From Phaseolus vulgaris (taxonomy: Eukaryota > Streptophyta > Magnoliopsida > Fabales > Fabaceae): a DNA stretch of 64,000 nucleotides. Positions within the stretch are counted from its first letter, which is position 1; every line of letters starts with the position of its first letter. Below are positions 25,230 through 35,891 of the stretch, one piece after another. The translations under genes were made by a program, and so were the position numbers. The stretch lies in NCBI RefSeq assembly GCF_000499845.2, contig NC_023758.2, positions 23,487,366-23,551,365 on the forward strand. The letters are read 5' to 3'. The notes beneath the pieces are model-generated. The model did not search any database. It was not told the origin of the DNA and saw only the letters and a list, made by a program, of their open reading frames with translations.

Positions 25230-26619
25230 TTGGTTTCAGAGAAGATGATTGACTTGGGTAGACAGTGTGGTGGTCTATACTACATGCATCCATCAAAGAA
25301 TAAATCGGCTATTATTCATGTCTCCCAGCCATCCGACTTATGGCATTTATGCCTAGGTCATCCCTCTTTTTCTCAATTTAAATTAATGTCACATTTACTT
25401 CTTGATCATCCTAAAGAACTAGGAGATAATTGTACAATTTATCCAAAGGCTAAGCAGACACGCCTGCCTTTTTCCAAAAGCTCAATAACCACAAAATTTT
25501 CTTTTTCACTTTTACGTTGTGATGTTTGGGATCCTCATAAAATTCCTACACACATTGGTTTACGTTACTTTCTTACAATTGTTGACGATTTTTCTCGTTA
25601 CACATGGATTTTTCTCATGCATCATAAATCAGAGACAATTTTTATTAACTAATTTCATACAATTCGTCAAATCTCAATTTCAAACAAATGTTCAAATGAT
25701 AAGAGTGGATAATGACACAAAATTTATTCCTCTTCACAGTTTTATTCAAAATGAAGGAATCGAGCTCCAAAATTCTTGCATTCACACTCCACAACAAAAT
25801 GGAGTTGTTAAAAGAAAACCTCGGCACATTTTGAATGTTGCTCGTTCTCTCATGTTTCAATCAAATGTCCCACTTGAATTTTGGGGGGAATGTGTCTTAA
25901 CTGCAGTTTACCTCATAAACTGAATTCCAACACCATTGTTATCCAACAAATCTCCATTTGAGGTCTTATATAACTGCCCTCCTTCTCTTGCACATTTATG
26001 GGTCTTTGGTTGTGAATGTTACGTGACCAATGTTCACCCTAAACAAAAATTTGACCCACGTGCATCTATTTGTGTCTTCATGGGGTATCCACGTGGCCAA
26101 AAGGGGTATAAATTTTTTCATTTACAAACCAAAACAATATCCATCATTCGTGATGTATATTTTCAAGAAAATATTTACCCTTTTCATTCCAAATCTTTTC
26201 ATATTCCTCAAAATTCATCACCATATTTTCCTCTACCTCACAATATTTTCGTTGATACACCGATTCAATTGATATCCTCTCCTGATTTTTCTCCCAATTC
26301 CTCACTTCCCTTACATGATCACAATCTCGAATTACCTACACCTTCCTCTGATGCCGCTATTCCAAAATCCTCATTCCTAGAAACAACATCCTCATCTCAT
26401 TCTCCATTGCCTACTTCATCTTCTTCCTCACCTTCCGCGATGTCAGAACTCTCCAATCTATCACAATTTTGACCCTCGATGAATCTCCTCTCCGTCGTTC
26501 CAATCGTGATATTCAACCTCCTGCATGGCAAGCAAACTACGACATGTCTTCCCACATTAATCATTCTTCGACGCAATCAAGTTCTCGTAAAGATACAAGG
26601 TATCTCAATTCTTTTCATT
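25230..26619 (+). pseudogene. Copia-1 integrase, catalytic glutamate lost
   Basis: Begins with the gag-pre-integrase motif LWHLCLGHPS (about 25340) and half a zinc-binding site (CTIYPKAKQTRLPF). The integrase core follows, with a first aspartate in CDVW (about 25520), then VDDFSRYTW, and after a frameshift near 25650 a second aspartate in RVDND. The third acidic residue, normally in NGVVERKHRH, reads KRKPRH here, so the DDE triad is broken. It continues through FWGECVLTAVYLIN, a stop at about 25921, then FGCECYVTNVHPKQKFDPRA and a proline/serine-rich linker. The linker is interrupted by the solo LTR at 26620. Confidence 0.85.
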
Positions 26620-27611
26620 TGTCTATTTTTCTTTTTATGATGGATATCCACTAGGAGAGGATTTTATTAATGAAGGAAGAGGATTTTCACCTACACATTT
26701 GAAGTTCTTCCTTCTAGTCTTCTCACAAATTAAAAGAAGTCAAAGAGAAGATCAAGCCTAAAGATAAAGAAGTCTACAAACTCTCAAATAATAGGCTTCA
26801 TATTAAATATCTCTCTTTATAGTTTCTTTTAAATTGTAAATAATATAAAATAATGTTTAGAAAGGTGCTTAGAGGGAAACATGAGACACCTCTTTTGTAA
26901 AAGCATCTTTAGGCTTTAGTTTAGCAAATTCTAGAAGCTTGGGGAGTGAGCTTAGTAAGGGGGGTGTGATCTTATGAGTTTTTTGGGTAGCTTAGGGAAT
27001 AAGCTACGTAAATGACCAGCCCTTACTCCTGTAAAAGGAGGGCTTAGGTCCTTCACAATTCAGATTGGAATTTTATAGTAGAGAGACTATACTCAAATTT
27101 GGAGAGAAATTGTGAGTTTTGAGTCTTCTTCTTCTTTGCCTTATCTTGTGAGCTATGGTGAGCTTCAAGTGGTGGCACTCCATCACTTATCTTGGTTCAA
27201 GGTTCCAAATGGCGTGAATGACTTCTTCCAATTCTCAAAATCCAGCAAGCATCTTCCTATAAGTGTTCTTCTTCCTTTTCTTCAATTTTCCATTCGGTAG
27301 TTTTAATTCCTAGTGTTTTCCTTCATTTTCTACCGTTTACATTTACTTTTCCAGCTTTGTTCTTTGTTTCTTTTCGGTTTAGTAGCTAGCTTTTCAATTC
27401 TGTCCAGTTTTTAATTCTTGTTCTTCATTCCTTGTGTTTTGATTCCATTTGACAATACATGAACTTCCATATGAGTCTTGGTTGGTGCTAAGTTTTGGTG
27501 AGTTCTTGAATTAGAACATTGATCCAATTCTAAAGTAAAGTGCCTTTCAAATCCAGCTCAAGTTGCTCCTAAGAATGTCAAGAATCATGTGTTCTTGTAG
27601 TTACATTCACA
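26620..27611 (+). mobile_element. Solo LTR inserted in Copia-1 pol
   Basis: A 992-bp segment beginning TG (tgtctattttt) and ending CA (acattcaca), flanked by a 5-bp duplication tcatt at 26615-26619 and 27612-27616. Copia-1 coding sequence of the integrase/RT linker resumes on the far side. TG...CA ends with a 5-bp target duplication and no internal domain is the signature of an LTR left by LTR-LTR recombination. The parent family is not recognised; orientation is a guess. Confidence 0.75.
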
Positions 27612-29147
27612 TCATTTTAGCCCTCTTAATAGCACAAAAAGAACCATTTTCCTTCGAGAAAGATGAGTGTAATCCACTTTGACGTCAAGCCATGTATGCT
27701 GAACTTCAAGCACTAGAATGCAACAACACATGACAAATGGTTTCTCTTCCACTAGGGCACAAACCAATCGGTTGTCATTAGGTATATAAAATCAAGTATA
27801 ATTTTGATGGGACAATTGGATGATATAAAGCTCGTTTGGTCACCAAGGGCTTCACCTAGGTTGAAGGTATAAACTATAAAAACTTTTTCTCCTACTGCCA
27901 AGCTCACCACTCTTTGTTGTTTGTTAACTGTTGTTGCTTCTCGCAACTGGTATACCCATTAACTTGATGTGCACAATGCATTCCTTCATGGGACATTACA
28001 AGAAGAGTTGTATATGACTCCACCTCTTGGTCTTCACTGACAGGGGGAGAATCTAGTATGTCGGCTACAAAAATCCATTTATGGTTTAAAACAAGCATCA
28101 CGAAATTGGTTCTCAACTTTTGAACTATTGTTAAATTTGTTGGTTACATACAATCAAAGGCAGATTGTTCACTTTTTACTAAATCCCAAGGTAAAAAGTT
28201 TACTGCTATTCTCATTTACATTGATGACATTCTGTTGACTGGTAGTGATTTACATGAAATAAAGTTGCTCAAAAGTTATATGCTCAAACATTTTCTTATT
28301 AAAGACCTCAGTGAATTGAAATATTTTATGGGGATAAAATTCTCTTGTTCCAAAAGAGGGATCTTTATGTCTCAAAGAAAAATATGCATTGGATATTTTA
28401 CAAGACACAAGATTATCAGGTGTGAAGCTAGAAAAATTTCTAATGGAGCAAAACTTGAAACTAACAAATGAAGATGGCGAAATACTTCATGATCCAAGCA
28501 AGTATCGGAGACTGGTTGGAAGATTAATATACTTGACAATTACCAGACCTGACATAGTATATTCAGTACGTACCCTAAGTCAATTCATGAACACACCTCA
28601 AAAGCCACATTGGGGAGCAACGTTGCAGGTTCTTAGATATATTAAAGGGATGCCAGGTCAAGGATTTTTTCTACAATCTGAAAATAATTTAACTCTTAAT
28701 GCATATTGTGATTCAGATTGGGGAGGATGTCGTACTACAAGCCATTCTCTTTCTGGTTACTGTGTTTTTCTCGGATCATCACTCATCTCTTGGAAATCGA
28801 AGAAACAAATGAATGTATCACGTTCGTCGGCAGAAGCAGAATATAGAGCAATGGCAATACTTGTCTAGAATTGGCTTGGTTGAGATATATACTTCGGGAT
28901 TTGAAGGTTGAATTGCACAAACGGGCTTCATTATTTTGTAATAATCAAGCAACTTTACATATTACAACTAGTCCAGTTTTTTCACGAACGTACAAAACAC
29001 ATTGAGAATGATTGTCACATAGTTAAGAAAAAACTTCATGCAGGTGAGATTCATCCATGTTATATTTCTACAAAGATGCAATTGGCAGAAAATTTTACAA
29101 AAGCGCGCTTGGCAGAGAACAATTTGAATTTTTATGCAGCAAGTTGA
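27612..29147 (+). pseudogene. Copia-1 reverse transcriptase and RNase H, broken
   Basis: RT resumes with AMYAELQALE and CNNTWQMVSLPLGHKPIGC, then KIKYNFDGTI and a decayed middle. The catalytic box is intact as YIDDILLTGSD (about 28220-28252), followed by LSELKYFMGIKF. After a frameshift near 28389, TRPDIVYSVRTLSQFM leads to RNase H: AYCDSDWGGC, GYCVFLGSSLISWKSKKQ and SRSSAEAEYRAMA. A stop at 28866 and a shift precede the final HERTKHIENDCHIVKKKL block, ending at 29147. The enzyme order (integrase before RT) identifies Copia. Many lesions, not functional. Confidence 0.85.
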
Positions 29148-29154
29148 GATGGAG

Positions 29155-29400
29155 TATTAAGGAATATATCAGTTATCATATGATATTATTAATCATTATA
29201 TAACTTAATTAATTTTTAAGAAAATTATATATAAGTTATCATATAATATAATTAGTTAATATGTGACATAATTAGTTGATTGAATAAACATAATTATGTT
29301 TTATATTCCTTTTCCGTAGTTACAATTTTATTTGTATATATATACTACCATCTTTCAATGAGAATTCATCCAATTTGAAATCAATCTCTTTATTTTTTTC
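29155..29400 (+). repeat. Copia-1 3' LTR
   Basis: Starts after the degenerate purine tract and matches the split 5' LTR. Its first part is a tandem pair of about 60-bp units (ttaagg/ttaaga...atatca...gttatcata). Its end (tcaatctctttatt) has lost the expected CA. Confidence 0.65.
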
Positions 29401-29534
29401 TTTATTTTTTTAGTTAACGAATAATTGAGTTAAAGATTTAAAATGACGATGTGTTTAAAATTTTTATATATGAAAACTTGAAAACGTTCATAGATATACA
29501 TTAGAAAAAGTTATGTACTTTTAAAAAAAAGTAA

Positions 29535-29584
<50 letters not shown>

Positions 29585-32500
29585 CTTCAACATATCTACT
29601 GCATATTAGAGAAGATGAAGATGAATGATTTTGTGTTTGGAAGAACTCTTGTGCATGAAGTTAAGCTGATTTGCATGTGGGTCTCAAAGGTCCAATTTTT
29701 CTTCATTCTTTCGATAACATTTTGAAGAAGGTCAAATTGACTTGTAGTTTCGAGCTGAAAAGGCAATATAATAACTTATGGTATTAAAATATTTCTAATT
29801 TTTTTTTCGCTCTCGTACCTTCCTTTAGGCCATTAGAAAATGAAGGCTTAGTGTATAGTTAAAACATCATAGTATAGAACTAAGAGTAGAAATATAGCAG
29901 ATGATCTACCACGGATCTACAACCTAGTTTATCAAAGGCTTAACTAATTTATTAAAAAAAGACTAATCCGTTTATATAATAACAATAATACATATTATAT
30001 AAATATATATAAACATTAATACTAATGATATATTTTTGTAATAAAAATGTAAATTTAAAATTTCAAAAGAGTTAAACGCATCAATTTATGTGTGATTCAT
30101 ACACTAAAAGAATATACTACCAGACAGTAATTTATTATTTCGTAGATAATTATTATTATTATTAATATTTTAAAAATACTATTTATCATTTAAAAATTAT
30201 ATTATTATTTTCGATCATTTTAATTATTAAAACATATTCTTATACGAGAGTCTCTAACCACTAGATCAAAGTCATTTCATTATCATATTCTGATTTGTAT
30301 TATTCTTATGTTATTAATAATAATAATAATAATATATTATTAATATCAATACTAATTAATAAAAATGTTATTATCATTAATATTATAATTATCATTTATT
30401 TTATTACTATTAACATTAGTATTATTAGTATTAATATTATTATCATTAATATTATAATTATCATTAATTTTATTAATATTAACATTAGTATTATTAGTAT
30501 TAATATTATTATTCATGTTATTAATATTATAATTATTAATATAAAATTCGTAATAATATTAATAGTAATAATATTATTATTAATATTAACATATTGTAAT
30601 TATTGTAGTTATTATTAATTTTATTAATATTAAAATTATTATTATTATAATTATTAATATAAAACTAATTATAATAATAATAATAATTAAAATAATAATA
30701 ATAATATTAATAATAATAATTACATTAATAATAATAAAATTACTAATAATATTAATAACAATAATAGTAATATTAATTTTAATATTAATTATAATAATAA
30801 TAATCAGAATGTTAATATTAATAAAATTAATAATAATTACAATAATAACTATAATAATATTAAAGATAATAATATGGATAATAATACTAATGTTAATAAA
30901 ATTAATAATATAATAATTAAAATAATAATAATAATATTAATAATTATAATATTAGTAATATGAATAATAATTATAGTAATTATATTATTAATTGTTATTA
31001 TTAATAAAATTAACAATAAAGACAATAATATTGATATTATTAGTAATAAGAATCATAATAAAATCAGTAAATTACTTTGTTTTAGTGGTTACCAACTCTC
31101 CACCCCAGTGAACTTGGGAACAGCTTTGTCTTGTAACAAAATGAACTTGTTATTTTTAACAAGTTTGACGTTGAGTTACTTATGGGTATTGATTTCAATA
31201 AATTTATTAATATTGAAAGTGGATGTATTTTTGTTAGTCATTATAATAATAATAATATTAAAAAAATTAATAATAAAAATATGTCAATTTTTAGATGAAA
31301 AAAAAAATTAAACAGTAAATTTTTTAAATTGATGATAATTATAATAAGATATTTTCTCTATTTAATAACAGATCATAGTTAAAATTTGGAGTGTTTCTCT
31401 AACTGATAGGTCGTCTTTGTAATGATGTTAAACTTTATATAATAATGTTTAACATGAATCTTAAAAAAAATACTTTAGAAGTCTTTTTCTAACTTTTTAT
31501 TTTTTATTTTATTTTAAATTAAATTTCAATATATATATATATGAACACATATATTAACAATACTAAAAATAAATAACTTTAAATTATCGTGTACATCTCC
31601 AAAAAATATTTTACGAATTTTTAATTATATTTTAATTGTATATTTAAAATATTTACTTTATTATTATAAATATTGAAAAATAAGAATTTATTTATATTTC
31701 GCCTGCAACAAGTTGAATTAACTAACTAATATTGTTTCAAGTTTATCATCCCACAAATTCTTGAATTTTGACCTATTTCATTCTATAAAAACTGAGTTGA
31801 CTTGATCTGGAAATATGAATACACTACTAAAAGCCTAAATATATATATTCGCTAAACAACTTGATGAAATATTTTGTACAATTAATGAAAACTAAATATC
31901 TAATTTGGTTTTCAAAAGAAAAAGACAATAGTTAATTGATAGGTTTTTAATTATTATTTTTCGCAAATTGGTCCTTTTATTTCTCTTTGCACATTAATAT
32001 TTTATTAGAGAAAATTAGAGAAACTTTTTAATAGTAGTTAAATGGATGGATGATAAGAAAGAAAAAAAAACTGTAAATTTACATGATTATATATAAGATA
32101 TACTTTAGTTGAGTAATAAAATGAAAGTTTTTAAAGAATAAATATCCAACATTATTAATGAAAGATAGAATTGGTGAATAATAGATTCTTAAATAAAATT
32201 TGCAATGTAAATAATTTTGTTGGCACTTTATTGGTCTTTGTATTAGAGAAACTTAAATGGATGAATAATGTGACATAAAATCAATTTTTCTATCACTTAC
32301 GTGAAAACACATGGTTGTTTTTAATGGACAAAATAATTTTAAAATGTTGTTTTTCTTCTCACTTTTACAATTTTATTATGGGTAATTAAACATTAACAAC
32401 TCACAATTTTTTATACAACTACGTTAGAATCCATAATATTATTATTTTAATATATTTTTTATATTATTTAATTACAAATTTAACCTTTATTATATATATT

Positions 32501-34100
32501 TATATATAAATCCATCTTTTGTATACAACTTTCATTCCTTGTGAAAGAATATTTTCCTTTTTATTATAATTGTATAATTTTCCGTATATTTCACGGGAAT
32601 ATGTGATTTCCCCCCTTGAGTTTAAAGGGTACTACAGAAATCTTTTGTTTTGTGATTTGACGTCGTTATTTGTGGAGTTTGATTTAGTTGAGTATTACTG
32701 GAAGAAAGGGAATAGTATGGGCGATTGCATTAAGGTGTGTTGAAGATGTGATTTGTAAGTCTTTTAATGAAATTTTTATATAAATGAGTTATTGAATATT
32801 ACGTCTCAAAGACTAAATCATGTTAATATTTGAGAAAATGAAGACAAGTTCTATGAGAGGAGGTGGTAAATCAATTTATGATGTGTTCATTCCAAAACTA
32901 TAGAAAAGGGAATTTTGAAAAAGGTAAATCATGTCCATAAACATCACTTTATAGTGATCTCAAGATATTTTGGATCCTTGAATAAAAAAGTTTAAGAGTG
33001 GTGGAAAGAACCTGTATTAAACTTGTTAGAAGGAACAATCATATTGGTGTATGTGTTATTATTGAGCATGAGAAAGATAAATTGTCTAATATAGTGAAAA
33101 CTTTGAATTTATAGGGAAGGTTCTTTGAGAATATTCCAGAAGTTACAGAAAGACTTAGAACCACGAGTCATATAAGGAGAAATGTGTGATCGTTGTTGAT
33201 GTGAAATTTGGTTAAAAGTCTCACTAACTAAAAAAGTTAGACAAGATGATACATCATTCCATCATTCATTTGTATGATAAACTTATGTAGGAATCGGCCA
33301 ACTAATGTATCAATCTTTCAATACCAAATTGGATATTTACTTTTATAAATGAGTTTACAACTCATTATAAAATTTGTTATACATGTATTTTAACATTGGT
33401 ACCTTGGTAATGAAAATTTAAATTTACCTAAAATAAAATATTACTTTTCAGTTCATTTGAAACTCATGATTAATATATATTTATGTGATGAAATTTGTAT
33501 TTCTTGTTTGAGGCTTTTTACATTTATTTTTAGTATGAGTGCATGTTAATCTCCTAGTGAATGTATCCAACCATGCCCATTTATTAGGTCAAGTCAAAGA
33601 TGTTTTTTATCAACCCAATTCAGTTCGTAATACAATAAAATTGTTGATAAAGTTAACTTGAACTTGGATATTTCTTGTGATCTCCTCCTTCCAAGTAAAA
33701 CGTGCTCGTGTTTAAGTACCAGTCTGGTCTAAAAGAAGAGATGACTTCTCTTTTATCAACAAAATACATGGTCCAGAAGAGCATTATTTGGTATTGTAAT
33801 TGTACATGATTACTTCAGAATAGTTAAAATAACACACTATGACAAGGCACCCAAAATGACAATACCATTGAATGTTCTGTTAAATGGTTTTAGGAATGTT
33901 CCATATAGGTTTTAAGCTCCCATTCAATCTGAAAATGATTTTCACCTTATCTGTGTTTGCTACACGCCTAATTAACTGATTAATTGTGAAAGTGTCAATT
34001 TGGTATGACAATTAAAATAGATACCATATCAATGAAAATATCATGTTTGAAGCTTCAAATCTAGCGAGTTAATGCTATCAAGGCACGTTTTATATTGTTT
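29401..34100. other. AT-rich intergenic DNA with large ATT/AAT simple-sequence block
   Basis: (TA)n at 29539-29581. From about 30130 to 31060 the strand is nearly all aat/att/ata triplets in changing phase, about 0.9 kb of degenerate trinucleotide repeat. Open stretches there (for example 30295-30618) are artefacts of the repeat. 31060-34100 is AT-rich spacer in which I see no gene. Confidence 0.7.
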
Positions 34101-34309
34101 TTGCCATTTTTACAATCTATTTAACACAACTGAATTTGATCAGATTAGAAATAAAAGAAGAAGCAGCTATAGTAGCAGTATTGTGCCACTAGCCCTTTAT
34201 GATTACTTGCGAAAATGCTGAGATGCAGCATCCAGCAGTAGCAAGAAAAGATGGAAAACTAAATGTGTGCAAATGAAAATTTCCGACATGATAATAGGAT
34301 GAGTGAATG

Positions 34310-34315
34310 GAGACA
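34310..34315 (+). promoter_or_regulatory. Possible auxin-response element upstream of SAUR
   Basis: GAGACA, the reverse complement of the TGTCTC auxin-response core bound by ARF factors, about 290 bp before the SAUR start. A six-base match occurs often by chance. Confidence 0.25.
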
Positions 34316-34604
34316 AAGTGATGGAAAATTTGAGTTAAGAGGAAAAGTGGTCCACATTGTCTATTGGGGAAGGAGCAGGCAAACAAACGTTCACTTGTGT
34401 TGGAACTTGCGTTCCCTGATAAACAAGTTTAGCCTAAAACACTTTGGTCTGCTACTAGTCCCCACACCCACATGACTCTGGTTCTCTCTTCCACTGTACT
34501 ATCTCATGATAAATACCCCTCCACTCTACCCCATTATCCACACTTCCCAAACCCTCTCAGCCAGAAAAAAAAAATTCTAAGGTTGAAGGTGCAAGAACAA
34601 CATA

Positions 34605-34919
34605 ATGGCCATAAGAAAATCCAATAAACTACCACAAGCTATTGTTCTCAAGCAAATAGTCAAGAGATGCTCAAGTTTTGGTAAGAAGCAGACCTACAAT
34701 GAAGAGGGTCTTCCTGATGATGTGCCAAAAGGCCATTTTGCGGTCTATGTTGGGGAGAACAGGAGCAGATACATTATCCCAATCTCATGGCTGGCTTATC
34801 CCCAGTTTCAAAGTCTGCTCCAAAGAGCTGAGGAAGAGTTTGGTTTCAACCATGACATGGGACTTACCATACCCTGTGATGAAGTTGTATTTGAGTCCTT
34901 AACCTCCATGATGAGATAA
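34605..34919 (+). CDS. SAUR family auxin-responsive protein
   Basis: Small auxin-up RNA (SAUR) protein, 104 residues, intronless like most of this family. Residues about 36-100 form the SAUR domain: [14 protein letters not shown], then [37 protein letters not shown] and the closing [10 protein letters not shown]. The basic N-terminus ([12 protein letters not shown]) and overall length fit the SAUR50-like subgroup. Known family role: auxin-induced inhibitors of PP2C.D phosphatases, which promotes plasma-membrane proton pumping and cell expansion. The start at 34605 follows an A-rich leader, and a TATA-like gataaatacc lies near 34508. The frame is intact with no lesions. No neighbouring SAUR copies are seen, although this family often clusters. 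Function in this plant is inferred from the domain. Confidence 0.95.
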   Translation: MAIRKSNKLPQAIVLKQIVKRCSSFGKKQTYNEEGLPDDVPKGHFAVYVGENRSRYIIPISWLAYPQFQSLLQRAEEEFGFNHDMGLTIPCDEVVFESLTSMMR

Positions 34920-35083
34920 GAAAGGAGGAACTACACATTTGAAAGGCGGAGGATTGTAGTCATATATCCCTTGTCAAGTGGTGATTTACTAGTTAAAAAG
35001 TCCCTTTGCCAAGTGGTGGTTATGACTTGGTCACTACTGTTAACATTTTGTTTTTGGTGTTGTATTGTATATAGTATAGATAT

Positions 35084-35130
35084 ATAGATTCATGTCCAAG
35101 CATATTTATTCCTTGGCAATGTCATTTGTA
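35084..35130 (+). promoter_or_regulatory. DST-like mRNA instability motifs in SAUR 3' region
   Basis: SAUR mRNAs are known for downstream (DST) elements with conserved ATAGATT and CATTTTGTA-type blocks that cause rapid decay. Here ATAGATT occurs at 35084-35090 and CATTTGTA at 35123-35130, within about 210 bp of the stop codon. The spacing is larger than in the classic element, so this is tentative. Confidence 0.35.
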
Positions 35131-35687
35131 TCTTTCATGAAGTGGTGATTTAAGTGAAGCAATGTTGTTCATGGGGGGTGTTATCCTGTTAAATATTTTG
35201 ATATCCTCTTTGTTTTGATTTGCATTTGTCTGCTTGGCAAATTATAGCTTGAAAGAGCTTCTTAATTAAATCCAAAGTTATTGTTTGACATTCAAAACTT
35301 TTGATAAGAAAAAGAAGCAAGCTCCAGAAGAAAAAAACTCCTTTGAGAACTGGCCAAGTTAAGCACAAGTTGTGCATTTCACGATTTAGAGGAGCCAGTG
35401 CAAATCTTAAAATTACGGGGGTTTTGGTCACTCAAAGGTATCAGGAGGAAAAGGGAATAAGCAAAAGAATGCAAGGGGCATTACCAGAGTTTTGATATTC
35501 TTGTTTTAATGTCTTGTCCATTATCTCTTATTGAAAGATGAAAGTCAAGTGGTGTATCAGTAGTTGAAAGTTGGATATGGACAGGATGTTACATAATTCT
35601 AAAACTGCAGAGTTTATTAGTATTACGAAAAGCAATATAAAACTGCAATGCACATACCTGCTATTAATCATTCATGATACATATATG

Positions 35688-35891
35688 TCACATCCCTTTC
35701 AGATATGATGCGCTACATTCTCTCTCTCTCTCTCTCTGAATAGAAAGAATTTGATTGACCAAAAGAATAATCACTGCAAATAGGACAAGCAATGAGAGAA
35801 GTAGCCAGCAATAACATGGTAAGCCTTGCAAGTTGCATGGAAAAGTTTGCTTAGCCGCCACTAGGCTGTAACTCCTTTCATGCATTGCCAT
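35688..35891 (-). CDS. Small open frame with one predicted membrane segment (doubtful)
   Basis: A 67-codon minus-strand frame starting MAMHERSYSL, with one strongly hydrophobic stretch (WLLLSLLVLFAVIILLVNQI) followed by a charged RERERE tail that comes from the (TC)n microsatellite. I recognise no family. The microsatellite-derived tail and lack of context argue that this is chance, but the ordered hydrophobic segment makes it worth listing. Confidence 0.15.
   Translation of the reverse strand: MAMHERSYSLVAAKQTFPCNLQGLPCYCWLLLSLLVLFAVIILLVNQILSIQRERERECSASYLKGM

Larger units (their letters stand above)
13356..29400 (+). mobile_element. Copia-1 retrotransposon, interrupted by later insertions
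   Basis: Plus-strand Copia. The 5' LTR lies at about 13356-13472 and continues at 24484-24544 after Copia-2. The primer-binding site tggtatcagagc is at 24545. Internal gag-pol pieces run 24619-29147, and a degenerate purine tract (gagatggagtat) precedes the 3' LTR at about 29155-29400. The LTR halves share gtgacataattagttga and gaattcatccaatttgaaatc. The 5' LTR lacks about the first 30 bases and some internal sequence relative to the 3' LTR. Pol is broken by stops, frameshifts and a solo LTR, so the element is dead. Confidence 0.8.

Noticed and set aside
30295..30618. 107-codon frame of mostly I, N and S
   Set aside because: Translation of an att/aat repeat; no gene-like composition.
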